A stretch of 64,000 nt of DNA from Saccharophagus degradans 2-40 (GCF_000013665.1 NC_007912.1:2714501-2778500), one strand, 5' to 3'; numbered from the stretch's first letter, positions 1 to 9,625 are shown. Made by a program: numbers and translations. Notes: generated by a model not told the origin, from the letters alone.

Positions 1-618
1 TTTATGATTATTTGACGGATCTGCCGAATGCCCTACTAAAATATTTATACTTGAGCCATTTTCATCTGAATTAGATTGTACTCGTTCCTCTTCCGGCTCT
101 ACATATATGTTGCTTGGATACATAATACAATCACAGTACCTGCCGACAACGCCCCATCTTTGCTGCGCATATTGATAATCACCCCTAATGTAAGTAACCA
201 CACCACCCAATCTTGAACATATTACCCGCCGCAACTTTGATACTATTTTTTCTTTAAAGCATTTTTCTTCTTTAACGTATAGGTCTGCCCCCCACATTAC
301 CCAGTAGACCTTAGAAAGACACGTATAGTTAGCAACTAAAAATAATATCAACTTATTATCAAAGAGCCCGTGCACGATTACCTTATCAGCAAACATCATT
401 CTTCGAAATAGACGACAAAGATAGCCTATTTTCTCAGTGTAGGCTCTCGGCATAACTTTAAAGTCACCAAACTCTGGCAGCAAGTACTTCTCATGATAAC
501 CAATAATAAAATATTCATGGTCGAAAGAATTACAATTTAACTCATTGAACTCAACAAACCCTTTTATAAACTTATCGAAGGAGCAAATATGCACTACGTT
601 TTTTTTGTCTTTAGCCAT
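1..618 (-). CDS. WecF-like 4-acylamido-4,6-dideoxyhexose glycosyltransferase, C-terminus cut by window edge
   Basis: I translated this partial gene directly. It opens MAKDKKNVVHICSFDKFIKG and stays open for 206 codons to the window edge. The motif ILVGHSADPSNNHK near the visible end closely matches the ILVGNS-x-DPSNNH motif of the TDP-Fuc4NAc:lipid II Fuc4NAc transferase family (WecF, glycosyltransferase family 56). That family moves a 4-amino-4,6-dideoxygalactose derivative onto an undecaprenyl-linked glycan at the inner face of the membrane. The neighbours make a dTDP-4-amino-deoxysugar and formylate it, so the likely donor is an N-formyl rather than an N-acetyl sugar (inference). The ATG at 616-618 is the only good start in frame. 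The C-terminal part is outside the window. Confidence 0.75.
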   Translation of the reverse strand, partial: MAKDKKNVVHICSFDKFIKGFVEFNELNCNSFDHEYFIIGYHEKYLLPEFGDFKVMPRAYTEKIGYLCRLFRRMMFADKVIVHGLFDNKLILFLVANYTCLSKVYWVMWGADLYVKEEKCFKEKIVSKLRRVICSRLGGVVTYIRGDYQYAQQRWGVVGRYCDCIMYPSNIYVEPEEERVQSNSDENGSSINILVGHSADPSNNHK

Positions 619-1059
619 AATTCATAAAACCCTGAGCCAATCCCCTACCAGATAAATCGCTTACAATAACCACACCCTAAAAACCGACAATTTCAATCCC
701 AGCTGCTAATTCTACCTACCATATTAGTGACTAAACGATCAACCACAGCAAAGCTGGATCACGACGACAAGCACTGTAAAATTGCGAGCCATACCGAACG
801 CACGCATTACTATTTAGCTTAAAATAGAGCTTGCGCGCAATATGTTTTGATAAACAAAGCGATTTATTAGATTGTTATATCAGCTAACTATGAGTAAGTA
901 GGACAACACCGAGCCAACCTATGCATAGCGCTCACAACAGGACACGAAAAGCCTAACCTCTACCTTCGAAAAATATTAAGGTATGCAACAACCAAACATC
1001 CCTACTGCCAAGCACAAATATTGACTTATCCCTCACCACCAACATAAATAAGTGCCGAG
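619..1059. other. Gene-free gap between oxidoreductase and WecF-like gene
   Basis: These 441 bases carry no convincing open frame, RNA gene, terminator hairpin or strong promoter. The genes on both sides read leftwards, and the upstream sugar genes are packed with almost no spacing, so the gap is out of character for the operon. It may hold a promoter for the glycosyltransferase or the remains of a lost gene. I can see no residual coding homology. Confidence 0.5.
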
Positions 1060-2031
1060 CTATCTTCCCTCTTTAAAATTTAGCACTGAGCCTAACAAAT
1101 CTACTTGATCAGCCATGTGCCGGTACTCAATTTCAAATTCACTTAAAGAAATCAATTCAGATGCATAATTAAACATCTCTACAAAATGATTATCAGGCCC
1201 ACAGTTTATTTTCTCTATTAAGGCACCATTATTCTTAATCGTTATTTGAGAATCAAAGGAATCCGGTTTTGAAAAGGCGCGCTCCACTAGTAGATGCCCT
1301 CGCTCCAACCAAATTCTAATTTGATTTATATAGCTAGCTCCAAACCTCCAGTTACATATAGCAATTTGATTTATATCATTCGAAAGAATCGCATGCCCAC
1401 CAACATCAACCTCAAATTCTTTCGAAAATAAAACGTGAGCCCATTCCACCTTAGGATTACACCCCAATAAAATTCGCGCGGCAGATAATGTGTAAGCACC
1501 CGCATCATAAAGCGCCCCCCCCTCCAACACTTTTGAGTATCTTATATCGTTTTTGGGTAAATGAGGAAATCCAAACTCACACTCTATGCGCACAATCTCG
1601 CCATACCGATTAAAATCTAACAGCTCCTGTAATGCCTTGAATTGGCTATGAAAGCGGTACATGAATGCCTCCATGACCAGGACCTCATTGGCACGAGCCA
1701 TTTCAAGGAGCTCATCAACTTGATCAGCCGAAGTTAGAGCTGTTTTTTCAACCAAAACAGATTTTTTAGCAGTGATACATTTTTTTATTTGTTCGTAGTG
1801 GACTCCTGTTGGACTACTCAAATACACCAATCCCACCGCAGAATCTGATAACAACTCCTGCTCGTCAGCATATCTTTTACACCCTGTTTGGGAGCATACG
1901 GCTCCAAGTATTGCTTCATTTCGCGTATAAGCCCCAATTAGCTCAACGCTGTCGCAACGCTTAATTGCTGGTATTATATTTTTCTGAGCATGCTGACCTA
2001 TTGTCCAACACGCAATGCCTAACTTCTTCAT
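1060..2031 (-). CDS. Gfo/Idh/MocA family NAD(P)-dependent sugar oxidoreductase
   Basis: A 323-residue Rossmann-fold oxidoreductase. The N-terminus MKKLGIACWTIGQHAQKN carries a loose version of the nucleotide-binding turn. The EKTALTS segment (residues about 94-100) corresponds to the EKP(L/M)A motif of the family, followed by EAFMYRFHSQ and GALYDAGAYTL typical of the C-terminal substrate domain. A longer frame reaches 2130 but would overlap the upstream gene by 88 bases, so I chose the ATG at 2031, 11 bases after that gene. The family includes KijD10-type NDP-sugar 3-ketoreductases, which act directly after 2,3-dehydratases. The adjacent 2,3-dehydratase gene makes that the best guess, but the substrate is unproven. 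Confidence 0.8.
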   Translation of the reverse strand: MKKLGIACWTIGQHAQKNIIPAIKRCDSVELIGAYTRNEAILGAVCSQTGCKRYADEQELLSDSAVGLVYLSSPTGVHYEQIKKCITAKKSVLVEKTALTSADQVDELLEMARANEVLVMEAFMYRFHSQFKALQELLDFNRYGEIVRIECEFGFPHLPKNDIRYSKVLEGGALYDAGAYTLSAARILLGCNPKVEWAHVLFSKEFEVDVGGHAILSNDINQIAICNWRFGASYINQIRIWLERGHLLVERAFSKPDSFDSQITIKNNGALIEKINCGPDNHFVEMFNYASELISLSEFEIEYRHMADQVDLLGSVLNFKEGR

Positions 2032-2042
2032 AATTACGCTAT

Positions 2043-2810
2043 TCACAAATGTGAAACAATCCCTCGCACATGAGGATTGACCCAAGAGTTCTGCTTTATC
2101 AACTCTTTTAGTTGAAAAAGACTTGCCCAATAAAAATTACTAGTAAACTCAATATTCGTTTCTTCAGGCACCTCCACTAACATTCCCCAATTTCTTTTTA
2201 AATGCAGTCGACCACCATCTTCTGACATCCATTGAGAAAATAAAACAGCACCACCGTTGAGCTCTGGAGATTCAAAGTATTCTGAGTACATAGGTTTTCT
2301 TCCGCCATGAGCCTGCTTTAAATTACTGAAGGTAGCCTGTAGAGTTGGACTTATTTGCACTTTATCAGGATTGCCGGGCTCGGCCTTAGCCTCAACCAAA
2401 TAGTGAGGTACGCCCTTAATTCTTTTTCTTAGCAAACCCAGTATTCCACCATTGTAACCAACCTGAGTTACGATTGGCTGATCCCAGCCTTCAGAGACCT
2501 CCCTACCAGCACTAAACGCAACTCTGACTCCTTGAACAACAAAGAATTCACCTGACTTATGACGAATCCAGCCAGTATCGACATCTATAGACCAATTTGA
2601 ACATTCGCTAAGCGGAATGTCTTCGACCTCCATTCGACAATTTTTTTGTTGCTCTGAAAACCATTTAATAACCTCACCCAAATCACCGATAACAGACCAG
2701 TCACGAAGAGACTCGAACTGGGTCTCGACCCTCAAGTGCGCCACGTCAAACCCATGCTGTCTCAAGTAATTCTTATAGTCGTTAAGTTTAGATAAATATT
2801 CAGCCGCCAT
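2043..2810 (-). CDS. Half-length NDP-hexose 2,3-dehydratase family protein
   Basis: This 255-residue protein matches the NDP-hexose 2,3-dehydratase family (EvaA/TylX3). It has the segments WSIDVDTGWIRHKSGEFF, QPIVTQVGYNGGILG, HYLVEAKAEPGNPDKVQISP and LQATFSNLK, and ends in an NPHVRGI tail like the family C-terminus. Known members are about 460-480 residues with two tandem homologous modules. This one has only a single module and would need to dimerise to match that architecture. The enzyme removes the C2 hydrogen and C3 hydroxyl of an NDP-4-keto-6-deoxyhexose, a step towards 2,6-dideoxy sugars. It starts immediately after the aminotransferase stop, and the putative 3-ketoreductase follows. 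Confidence 0.75.
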   Translation of the reverse strand: MAAEYLSKLNDYKNYLRQHGFDVAHLRVETQFESLRDWSVIGDLGEVIKWFSEQQKNCRMEVEDIPLSECSNWSIDVDTGWIRHKSGEFFVVQGVRVAFSAGREVSEGWDQPIVTQVGYNGGILGLLRKRIKGVPHYLVEAKAEPGNPDKVQISPTLQATFSNLKQAHGGRKPMYSEYFESPELNGGAVLFSQWMSEDGGRLHLKRNWGMLVEVPEETNIEFTSNFYWASLFQLKELIKQNSWVNPHVRGIVSHL

Positions 2811-3944
2811 CTAAATACATCCTTTTATTAAGTCAACTATTCCTGCAACTTGAGTAAGCGTCAACTTATTATGCAATGGTAAGCGGAGCACTCGCTTTGA
2901 ATATTTCTCTGTTATTGGCAAGGAGTTAATTTCATACCCCATTTTCAACCCCACTGGTGAAGAATGCAGTGGAATATACCCAATATAGGCATGAACATTT
3001 CTTGCCCTTAAGAACTCTCGAACCTGATCTGCTTTACTTTCACTATTAAAAACCACAAAAAATGCATGATAATTAGATTTATAATCAACATGAAATTCTG
3101 GGTAATACACCACACCGGCTAACTTTAAAGGAGCCAAACCTATTTTATATTCATCATAAATCACTTTCCTTTCTTCTATATTTCTTTCGAGCGCTTCCAG
3201 TTGAGCGTACAAAAAAGCAGTTTGTAATTCCGTAGGATAAAAGCTACCACCTATTTCAACCCAAGAATATTTGTTTGCAAGCCCCTTCAAAACATCCTGC
3301 CTATTTGTTCCACGCTCCCATATATATGTAGCTCTATTAACAAAACTATTGTCTTTTATAATTAATGCACCAGATAAGCCTGCGTGAACATTTTTTGTCT
3401 CATGGAACGAAAAGCAACCAAAATCACCTATTGTGCCGAGCGCCTTATTGTTTAAAAAGCAATTAAATGCCTGCGCAGCATCTTCGACGAGGTAGACTTC
3501 ATTTGCATCACAAAGCGCTCTAAACTCATTAACTTCTGCACAATAACCACCATAATGCACTACAACTACTGCTGCTGTATTTTGAGTAAACTTTTCTCTT
3601 ACATCTCGAACATCCATCATCATTGTTTTCGGATCTATTTCTGCAAAAACCAACTTAAACCCAGCCCTCGCAAATGCAGAAGCAGTGGAAGAAAAAGTAT
3701 AAGATGGTAAAATAATTTCTTGCTCCTGACCTGTTTCTCTCATTAACAGCGCCGCAATCTCAAGTGCAGATGTACAACTATCGGTAATCAAAACATTTTC
3801 TACACTTAGCTTTTTTCGAATAAATTCGGCGCACAATCTTGTATACTTACCATTCCCATAAAAATGATCTTGTCGAAAAACATCTTTTAAGTATTTCAAC
3901 TCGTTGCCCGCTAAAAAAGGCTCATTAAATTTTATCGTTTTCAT
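2811..3944 (-). CDS. wecE: dTDP-4-amino-4,6-dideoxygalactose transaminase (WecE-like DegT/DnrJ/EryC1 family)
   Basis: A PLP aminotransferase of the DegT/DnrJ/EryC1/StrS fold. Seen in order: NVLITDSCTSALEIAALL, EIILPSYTFSSTASAFARAG, VVVVHYGGYCAEV, YLVEDAAQAF and GCFSFHETKN, whose lysine should form the Schiff base with PLP. The segments resemble E. coli WecE closely along the whole length, including ERGTNR and GYIPLH. It would convert dTDP-4-keto-6-deoxyhexose to a dTDP-4-amino sugar using glutamate. Three start codons lie in a row (GTG 3950, ATG 3947, ATG 3944). I chose 3944 because a GAGG ribosome site sits five bases before it. The start overlaps or abuts the formyltransferase stop. Confidence 0.88.
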   Translation of the reverse strand: MKTIKFNEPFLAGNELKYLKDVFRQDHFYGNGKYTRLCAEFIRKKLSVENVLITDSCTSALEIAALLMRETGQEQEIILPSYTFSSTASAFARAGFKLVFAEIDPKTMMMDVRDVREKFTQNTAAVVVVHYGGYCAEVNEFRALCDANEVYLVEDAAQAFNCFLNNKALGTIGDFGCFSFHETKNVHAGLSGALIIKDNSFVNRATYIWERGTNRQDVLKGLANKYSWVEIGGSFYPTELQTAFLYAQLEALERNIEERKVIYDEYKIGLAPLKLAGVVYYPEFHVDYKSNYHAFFVVFNSESKADQVREFLRARNVHAYIGYIPLHSSPVGLKMGYEINSLPITEKYSKRVLRLPLHNKLTLTQVAGIVDLIKGCI

Positions 3945-3946
3945 CA

Positions 3947-4870
3947 TCACCTCAAAGTCATACTTATTCGGCTAAATATACTTGACGCATTTACAACATC
4001 TCCATGACCCAACTTTACATCCCTAACCAAAAGTAACGTATCAGCTGCCGCAACATAACTACCGAGCCCAGGTTCAACTTTGACCACCCGACCAGGCTGC
4101 AATCCCACATACTTTTTTGAATCATCTACATCAGCCCTAAGAATTACAACTTTTTCGCCATCCAAGTAACAAAAAGCACCCGGATATGGAAATGCATAGG
4201 ATCGAATCAAGTCTCTAATATGAACCGCTGGCTGATTCCAGTCTATTTTGAAATCACAAGGAACTGATTTACATGTATACGTTGCACTTGAGTGATCCTG
4301 CTCCAACAAGGTATAATTTTCATCACGAAACCTAGGAATATACTCATCTAAGATACCCAAATAAGCATTCGTAACCTTATCGACCACATCGCCAATATAA
4401 TCATCATTACTAATCCAAACTTTCTTTTTAGTAACTATTGGTCCCTCGTCCATCTTATCACTAATCTTGAATAAACTAGCTCCAGTGTACTTTTCTCCAT
4501 TTCTTAAAGCCCAAACACTTGGTCCAAACCCTCTGTACTCTGGTAAATAGGAATCATGAAATACAAAACAACCAATTCGGGCGGACTCATAGACTACTTT
4601 CGGAATAAGGTAACGCCAACCAACAACCAATATAAGATCGACAGTACGTTGCCACAAAAACTCAAACTCACTATCATGAACTTTTTTAGTTAAGTAGAAA
4701 TCCCCACCCAACTTTAAAGTAGTCATTTCAATTTCAGAGCTAAATGCGGGCTCCCAGGGCTCCTCTTTAAAAGTAAAAACTGTAAGCTTGTCTCCATTAG
4801 TTAGGTGCTCCCCTACCTTATCCAAACAAAGCTTCCCTCTCGTAGCTGCTACCAATAAAACGATATTCAT
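3947..4870 (-). CDS. Sugar N-formyltransferase (methionyl-tRNA formyltransferase fold)
   Basis: A 307-residue formyltransferase-fold protein. The core [18 protein letters not shown] (residues about 102-119) followed by [20 protein letters not shown] is the N10-formyltetrahydrofolate-dependent formyltransferase signature. The His and the later Asp of the Asn-x-His...Asp catalytic set are present, but the usual Asn is replaced by Val. It is too divergent for the tRNA enzyme and sits between rmlA and the aminotransferase with 4-base overlaps at both ends. The likely reaction is formylation of a dTDP-4-amino-deoxyhexose, as for VioF and FdtC-type enzymes. The C-terminal 100 residues form the second small domain of the fold. 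Confidence 0.82.
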   Translation of the reverse strand: MNIVLLVAATRGKLCLDKVGEHLTNGDKLTVFTFKEEPWEPAFSSEIEMTTLKLGGDFYLTKKVHDSEFEFLWQRTVDLILVVGWRYLIPKVVYESARIGCFVFHDSYLPEYRGFGPSVWALRNGEKYTGASLFKISDKMDEGPIVTKKKVWISNDDYIGDVVDKVTNAYLGILDEYIPRFRDENYTLLEQDHSSATYTCKSVPCDFKIDWNQPAVHIRDLIRSYAFPYPGAFCYLDGEKVVILRADVDDSKKYVGLQPGRVVKVEPGLGSYVAAADTLLLVRDVKLGHGDVVNASSIFSRISMTLR

Positions 4871-5733
4871 TTTTTCAACAGATCCCTCAAATATCTTCTA
4901 TATGAAGTTTTTGACATACCATTAGAAATAACAGCAAGCTCCTGAGCAGATAGCCAACCGTTATTTAAAGCGACCTCTTCCAAACAAGCAATTTTATAAC
5001 CTTGCCTTTTTTCTATTGTATCGACAAATAATGCCGCTTCTAACAAACTATCATGAGTACCCGTATCCAACCAAGCGAATCCACGCCCTAACAATTCAAC
5101 ATTTAAATCACCTTGCTTAAGATAAGCCTGATTTACTGCTGTTATCTCCAATTCACCACGCTCAGAAGGCTCAACATTTTTCGCTATGTCGACAACAGTG
5201 TTGTCGTAAAAGTACAAACCAGTAACCGCAAAATTTGACTTAGGCGACGATGGTTTTTCTTCTATTGATACAACTTTTCTATTACAATCAAACTCAACCA
5301 CCCCAAATCTCTCGGGATCTTTCACCTGATATCCAAATATCGTCGCACCTTTAGGCCTTGTGGCAGCACGCTTTAAAATTGGCGTAAAGCCATGCCCCCA
5401 AAAAATATTATCACCTAGCGCCAAGCACACAGCCTCGCCACCAATAAAGTCTTCACCTATAATAAATGCTTGCGCTAAACCATCTGGTGTAGGTTGAACT
5501 GCATACTTAAGGCTTATACCAAAACCAGAACCATCTCCCAATACACGCTTAAACGAAGATTGATCTTCCGGGGTGGTAATCACTAATATGTCACGAATTC
5601 CAGCAAGCATTAACACTGAAATTGGATAATAGATCATAGGCTTGTCGTAAACAGGTAACAGCTGCTTGGATACACCCTTGGTTATCGGATAAAGCCGAGT
5701 TCCAGAGCCGCCTGCTAAAATAATTCCTCTCAT
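4867..5733 (-). CDS. rmlA: Glucose-1-phosphate thymidylyltransferase
   Basis: RmlA activates glucose-1-phosphate with dTTP to dTDP-glucose. The nucleotide-binding N-terminus [18 protein letters not shown] followed by [17 protein letters not shown] is diagnostic, as are [14 protein letters not shown] and [17 protein letters not shown]. The 288-residue length is normal. It ends inside the start of the formyltransferase gene (ATGA overlap) and follows rmlB by 11 bases, so the genes share one transcript. No rmlC or rmlD is visible, so the dTDP-4-keto sugar made here probably feeds amino sugar synthesis rather than rhamnose, unless those genes lie elsewhere. Confidence 0.95.
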   Translation of the reverse strand: MRGIILAGGSGTRLYPITKGVSKQLLPVYDKPMIYYPISVLMLAGIRDILVITTPEDQSSFKRVLGDGSGFGISLKYAVQPTPDGLAQAFIIGEDFIGGEAVCLALGDNIFWGHGFTPILKRAATRPKGATIFGYQVKDPERFGVVEFDCNRKVVSIEEKPSSPKSNFAVTGLYFYDNTVVDIAKNVEPSERGELEITAVNQAYLKQGDLNVELLGRGFAWLDTGTHDSLLEAALFVDTIEKRQGYKIACLEEVALNNGWLSAQELAVISNGMSKTSYRRYLRDLLKK

Positions 5734-5744
5734 TCCACCCCCTG

Positions 5745-6821
5745 TTAACAGTTAAAACCTAGTCGCTCTAACCTATATTCACCTGATAAAATATTTCCCC
5801 ACCAAGCTTCGTTTTGCAGGTACCAAAGTACTGTTTTTCGTAGGCCGGTCTCAAAAGTTTCTTTGGGTTGCCAACCTAATTCTTTTTGTATCTTAGTGGC
5901 ATCAATTGCGTAACGCATGTCATGACCAGGCCTGTCAGCAACAAATGTAATTTGATCTGCATACTTAGTTGCTTGTGGTTTTACTTCATCCAATATTTTA
6001 CAAATAGCATGTACTACTTCTATATTTTTCTTTTCGTTATGACCACCGATATTGTAAGTTTCACTTACTTTACCTTCTGTCGCCACTAAAATTAAGGCCT
6101 CCGCATGATCTTCTACGTATAACCAGTCTCGTATTTGGTTACCTTCTCCATAAACAGGTAACGGTTTACCCGCTACAGCATTTAATATCACTAAAGGTAT
6201 TAGCTTTTCAGGAAAGTGATAAGGACCATAATTATTGGAACAGTTAGTGATAACGGTCGGTAACCCATAGGTTTTGGCCCAAGCTTTAACTAGATGATCT
6301 GAACTTGCTTTACTGGCAGAGTACGGCGAACTGGGGTTGTACCCTGTTTCTTCAGTGAACAACGGCAACTCCCCGCTTTGTCTAACGAAATCTGGGTGAG
6401 GTAGGTCACCAAACACTTCATCAGTAGATATATGGTGAAATCTAAATTGTGTTTTATTTTCACCTCTAAGTGTTAACCAATATGCTCTAGCCTGCTCAAG
6501 TAATGTATATGTACCAATAATGTTGGTTTGCATGAATACACTTGGGCCATCAATAGAACGGTCCACATGGCTTTCAGCAGCCAAATGCATAACGATGTTT
6601 GGCTCGTGTAATTTAAAAATTCGCTTTAATGCTACAGCATCACAAATATCAACTTGCTCAAACGTGTATCTAGAGCTTGACGAAACACCAACCAATGACT
6701 GTAAATTGCCCGCATAGGTTAACTTATCTACATTCACAACAGAGTGTTTGGTTTGGTTAATGATATACCTAATAACAGCCGAACCAATAAACCCAGCACC
6801 GCCAGTAACCATAATTTTCAT
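5745..6821 (-). CDS. rmlB: dTDP-glucose 4,6-dehydratase
   Basis: RmlB is a short-chain dehydratase that turns dTDP-glucose into dTDP-4-keto-6-deoxyglucose with bound NAD. Visible are the [14 protein letters not shown] dinucleotide loop, [12 protein letters not shown], the catalytic STDEVFGDL segment, the [10 protein letters not shown] Tyr/Lys pair and [17 protein letters not shown]. The length of 358 residues is normal. A TTG six bases upstream could also start the frame, but the ATG at 6821 directly after the wzz stop is more likely. It supplies the branch-point intermediate for the aminotransferase and the 2,3-dehydratase downstream. Confidence 0.95.
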   Translation of the reverse strand: MKIMVTGGAGFIGSAVIRYIINQTKHSVVNVDKLTYAGNLQSLVGVSSSSRYTFEQVDICDAVALKRIFKLHEPNIVMHLAAESHVDRSIDGPSVFMQTNIIGTYTLLEQARAYWLTLRGENKTQFRFHHISTDEVFGDLPHPDFVRQSGELPLFTEETGYNPSSPYSASKASSDHLVKAWAKTYGLPTVITNCSNNYGPYHFPEKLIPLVILNAVAGKPLPVYGEGNQIRDWLYVEDHAEALILVATEGKVSETYNIGGHNEKKNIEVVHAICKILDEVKPQATKYADQITFVADRPGHDMRYAIDATKIQKELGWQPKETFETGLRKTVLWYLQNEAWWGNILSGEYRLERLGFNC

Positions 6822-6823
6822 AT

Positions 6824-7846
6824 TCAACCCAGCCTTTGTCGTTTATTTTCTACTCTTATATGATTTTTCGAAAAATAAAGAAGCAGCACTAATATAAAAC
6901 CAACCAAACCACCAAACATAACACCAAGCACACAGATCAATACCCTATTTGGCTTAGACCTTTGTTCTGCCACTTTGGCAGGCACAACTGATTTCACTAA
7001 ATATTGATCGCTCACCTCTGCCAGCATCAACGTTTTAGTCTGACTTTCAATCATGCTATAAAAAACAGACTTCATTTCACTTATATTCGTTTCGGCGATC
7101 TTAGCATTTAGATAATCAATATTTTTTTGCGCGTCCCTAATGTCTTGTTGCTGATAAAAGCTATTGATTTCTAGCAATAACAAATTAACCCATTTATATG
7201 CAACCTCAGGCGAGTAGTGCTCAACTGATAGGTTTAGCATCCCCGTAGTAGCATCGTTTGACACAGATAACATGCTACTTAATACTCTGTAGGTGCTCCA
7301 GCTAGACGGCTCACCCGCCCCCTCCCCAAGCATCCACGCATTTGTTACTGGGTTATAAGTATCATAATCGTAAATTAGTTTCGCTGTTTTTCTATCCCAA
7401 CCCTGGACCGCCATAATTTGCGACTTCAGGTTATATTTACTTATAAAGCTCTCTAAAAACGGCCAGCTTTTTATCAACTCGATCGCCTGCTTGATACGGG
7501 CGCTGTCGCCGCCCCCCAAATTAATACCAGCCATTGCCGCCAACCCTCCATATTGCGCTGCAAGCGCACCCATCCCCCCCTTACCCTCTGCTTGCGCCGG
7601 CGCTAATACCAAGGTTGACTTATACATATTCGGTAACGATAAAGCATAAAATAATGCAGATATCGAAAAAAAAGCTGTAATGGCAATAATTAGGAATTTC
7701 CCCCCCCAGATCGCGCCCCAGAGCTCGCCTAGAGTTACCCCATCGTATTGAGATAACAGCGAATCATCGAATACCGTTACCTGTTTTCTAGATATCAATT
7801 GTAATTGCTTCTCGATATTCTCGAGGCGGTTATCTAAATCAGTCAT
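6824..7846 (-). CDS. wzz: Wzz-type polysaccharide chain-length regulator
   Basis: A 340-residue polysaccharide co-polymerase of the Wzz family. Residues 1-50 are cytoplasmic and contain a short coiled-coil stretch. A first membrane helix spans about residues 51-70, followed by [13 protein letters not shown] of the periplasmic start. A large periplasmic helical domain follows, then a second membrane helix near residues 304-327 preceded by a proline-rich [13 protein letters not shown]. Such proteins set the modal length of lipid-linked O-antigen made by Wzy. It heads the dTDP-sugar operon, ending two bases before rmlB. A Gly/Ala-rich patch ([18 protein letters not shown]) is typical of the Pseudomonas-type Wzz. 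Confidence 0.85.
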   Translation of the reverse strand: MTDLDNRLENIEKQLQLISRKQVTVFDDSLLSQYDGVTLGELWGAIWGGKFLIIAITAFFSISALFYALSLPNMYKSTLVLAPAQAEGKGGMGALAAQYGGLAAMAGINLGGGDSARIKQAIELIKSWPFLESFISKYNLKSQIMAVQGWDRKTAKLIYDYDTYNPVTNAWMLGEGAGEPSSWSTYRVLSSMLSVSNDATTGMLNLSVEHYSPEVAYKWVNLLLLEINSFYQQQDIRDAQKNIDYLNAKIAETNISEMKSVFYSMIESQTKTLMLAEVSDQYLVKSVVPAKVAEQRSKPNRVLICVLGVMFGGLVGFILVLLLYFSKNHIRVENKRQRLG

Positions 7847-8569
7847 ACATTTAACCTAAATATATTTATAGACTTGCCAGACTGCGGTTTCACTACTTAA
7901 GGCCAATACTCACACACTGAGCGAACATATCGTGACTCGATTATACAATCCCAAGCGGTATAAGATCGTAGAATGTAACATAAAGTCTGGTGCTGTTTGA
8001 GTTACACTAAATAACTCCACACTCCCCCAGATAATTAACGATAACCCCCTTCCCAAGCCGTTATTATCGTTACATATACAAAGAATGAACCGCGTGTTTT
8101 TAGTCAAGAGCTTTAGCGCTAACAAAATCGGTTATCCTACATTGCTGTTCGACCAGAGATTACTCATTCACTTCCATCAATTACTTTAAACAACAACCTA
8201 ATTTCATCAAATTCGCTATAACCAACTCTAGTAAACTAACATTTACCCCCTAAACAACTCACAACCCTAGGTGTGACTCACAGCAAAAAAGTTAGTTCAA
8301 GCAACTTACCAACCCTAATAACAGGAAGAACACCCATCCAGAGCGGTCTCCTCTGGGCACTTTCCAACCAAAGACCTTATCAAAGCCATATACAGATTGG
8401 CCCTGGCCCTTTATTAGAAATATTTCACCTACAAGGGAATAGAACGATAAGACATACTGGGGGTTATATTCAGTTTTCCCGATAAATTTAAGCCTTTCTC
8501 TAAACTAAATATATTTCGGATTAGGGCTTAATTTTTTAAATTGCCATATAACCGGTAATCCATATGCGA
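7847..8569. other. 720-base gap between wecA and wzz
   Basis: No gene is supported here. Open frames of about 70 codons exist on both strands but show no recognisable protein character or ribosome site. The leader of the wzz-rml operon must begin here. AT-rich stretches near 7855-7875 could hold a -10 element, but no clear -35 partner is visible. I searched for the RfaH/ops core GGCGGTAG and its complement and saw none. An imperfect inverted repeat (8484-8494 with 8525-8535, one mismatch) lies just downstream of wecA. Confidence 0.5.
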
Positions 8570-9625
8570 CTATGCAAAGCGTTTTTTGCTCCACCTAACA
8601 AACAGCCAAGCTCGGCGCATAAATAGCTGGTATCCAATCACGAAAGTTACAACCAAAGTGAAAGATCGCCACTCATATGTTGAATTGTGCAAAAGCACAC
8701 CTGTTACAACGAATATTGATTGAAGCACCAGCACAATATAAAGCGCCTGCTTACGACTAAACCCAGCCCGAATAATAATATGATGTATATGCGTCCTATC
8801 CGGTGCCATTGGCGACCGCCCTCTTTTTATTCGGCGGTACATAATGGTGAACATATCTGTCATAGGTAGCAGTACAAACCATAGAGCGGTTACAGGGCTA
8901 AACGCGGCTGTAGGTTGCTGGCTACCCTCTATAAGTAAAACACCTAAACTTAAACCCAAAAACATGCTGCCAGCATCACCCATAAATACTTTACGGAAGT
9001 TTTTGGTTGGGCTGCCCCATAAGTTAAAAATTAGGAACGCGGCTATAGCGCCGGTAAATGCCAAGCAGAGGTATTGGAAGGTTGTGTGGCCTGCGGCACC
9101 AAAAAGGCCGATTAAACCAATAAAGCTTACCATTGCAATGGAGCCTACTAGGCCATCCATACCATCTAGCATGTTCATTGCGTTTACTACGCCCATTAAA
9201 CTAAGTACAGCTAATGGGTAGCCAAGCCAACCAGGATTAAGCTCGCCTATACCAAGTAAATCGCCGAAGCTTTCTATGTGTACATCTAGGCCGTATACAA
9301 AAATACAGGCAATTAAAAATTGACCAGCCAAACGAAACCGCGCAGAAAGTTGATAGCGGTCGTCTACCATGCCCATAAACACTATTAAGCCACCAGCCAA
9401 TAGGAATAAGCGGATAAAAATTGGCTGCTCTATAAACAGGAAGGTGGTAATGCAAACACTGGTGTAAATTGCTAAACCACCAATTAAGGGGATTACGCCG
9501 TCGTGGTCTTTGCGGCCGCCGGGCTTGTCTACTAAATTTACCAGGTAGGCAATTGGCTTTAACATTTTAACTACAACAAAGGCAGTAACAAACGCTACTG
9601 CGAGGATTCCGAATCCTAGCTCCAT
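8570..9625 (-). CDS. wecA: Undecaprenyl-phosphate N-acetylaminosugar-1-phosphate transferase, WecA type
   Basis: A 351-residue polytopic membrane enzyme with about 10-11 hydrophobic helices. It moves HexNAc-1-phosphate from UDP onto undecaprenyl phosphate and so starts O-antigen-type glycans. Family motifs seen are VDKPGGRKDHDGVIPLIGG, MVDDRYQLSA (metal-binding Asp pair), NAMNMLDGMDGLVG, KVFMGDAGSMFLG and the cytoplasmic DRTHIHHIIIRAGFSRKQA loop. It stands between manC and the wzz operon, with about 150 bases upstream that may carry its promoter. The donor sugar (GlcNAc, or QuiNAc as for WbpL) cannot be told from sequence alone. Confidence 0.9.
   Translation of the reverse strand: MELGFGILAVAFVTAFVVVKMLKPIAYLVNLVDKPGGRKDHDGVIPLIGGLAIYTSVCITTFLFIEQPIFIRLFLLAGGLIVFMGMVDDRYQLSARFRLAGQFLIACIFVYGLDVHIESFGDLLGIGELNPGWLGYPLAVLSLMGVVNAMNMLDGMDGLVGSIAMVSFIGLIGLFGAAGHTTFQYLCLAFTGAIAAFLIFNLWGSPTKNFRKVFMGDAGSMFLGLSLGVLLIEGSQQPTAAFSPVTALWFVLLPMTDMFTIMYRRIKRGRSPMAPDRTHIHHIIIRAGFSRKQALYIVLVLQSIFVVTGVLLHNSTYEWRSFTLVVTFVIGYQLFMRRAWLFVRWSKKRFA

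Noticed and set aside
7910-8125. 71-codon minus-strand frame upstream of wzz
   Set aside because: No ribosome site and no protein-like pattern; lies where the wzz promoter is expected.
8273-8485. 70-codon plus-strand frame in the wecA-wzz gap
   Set aside because: GTG start without ribosome site, no recognisable domain, odd residue mix; most likely chance.
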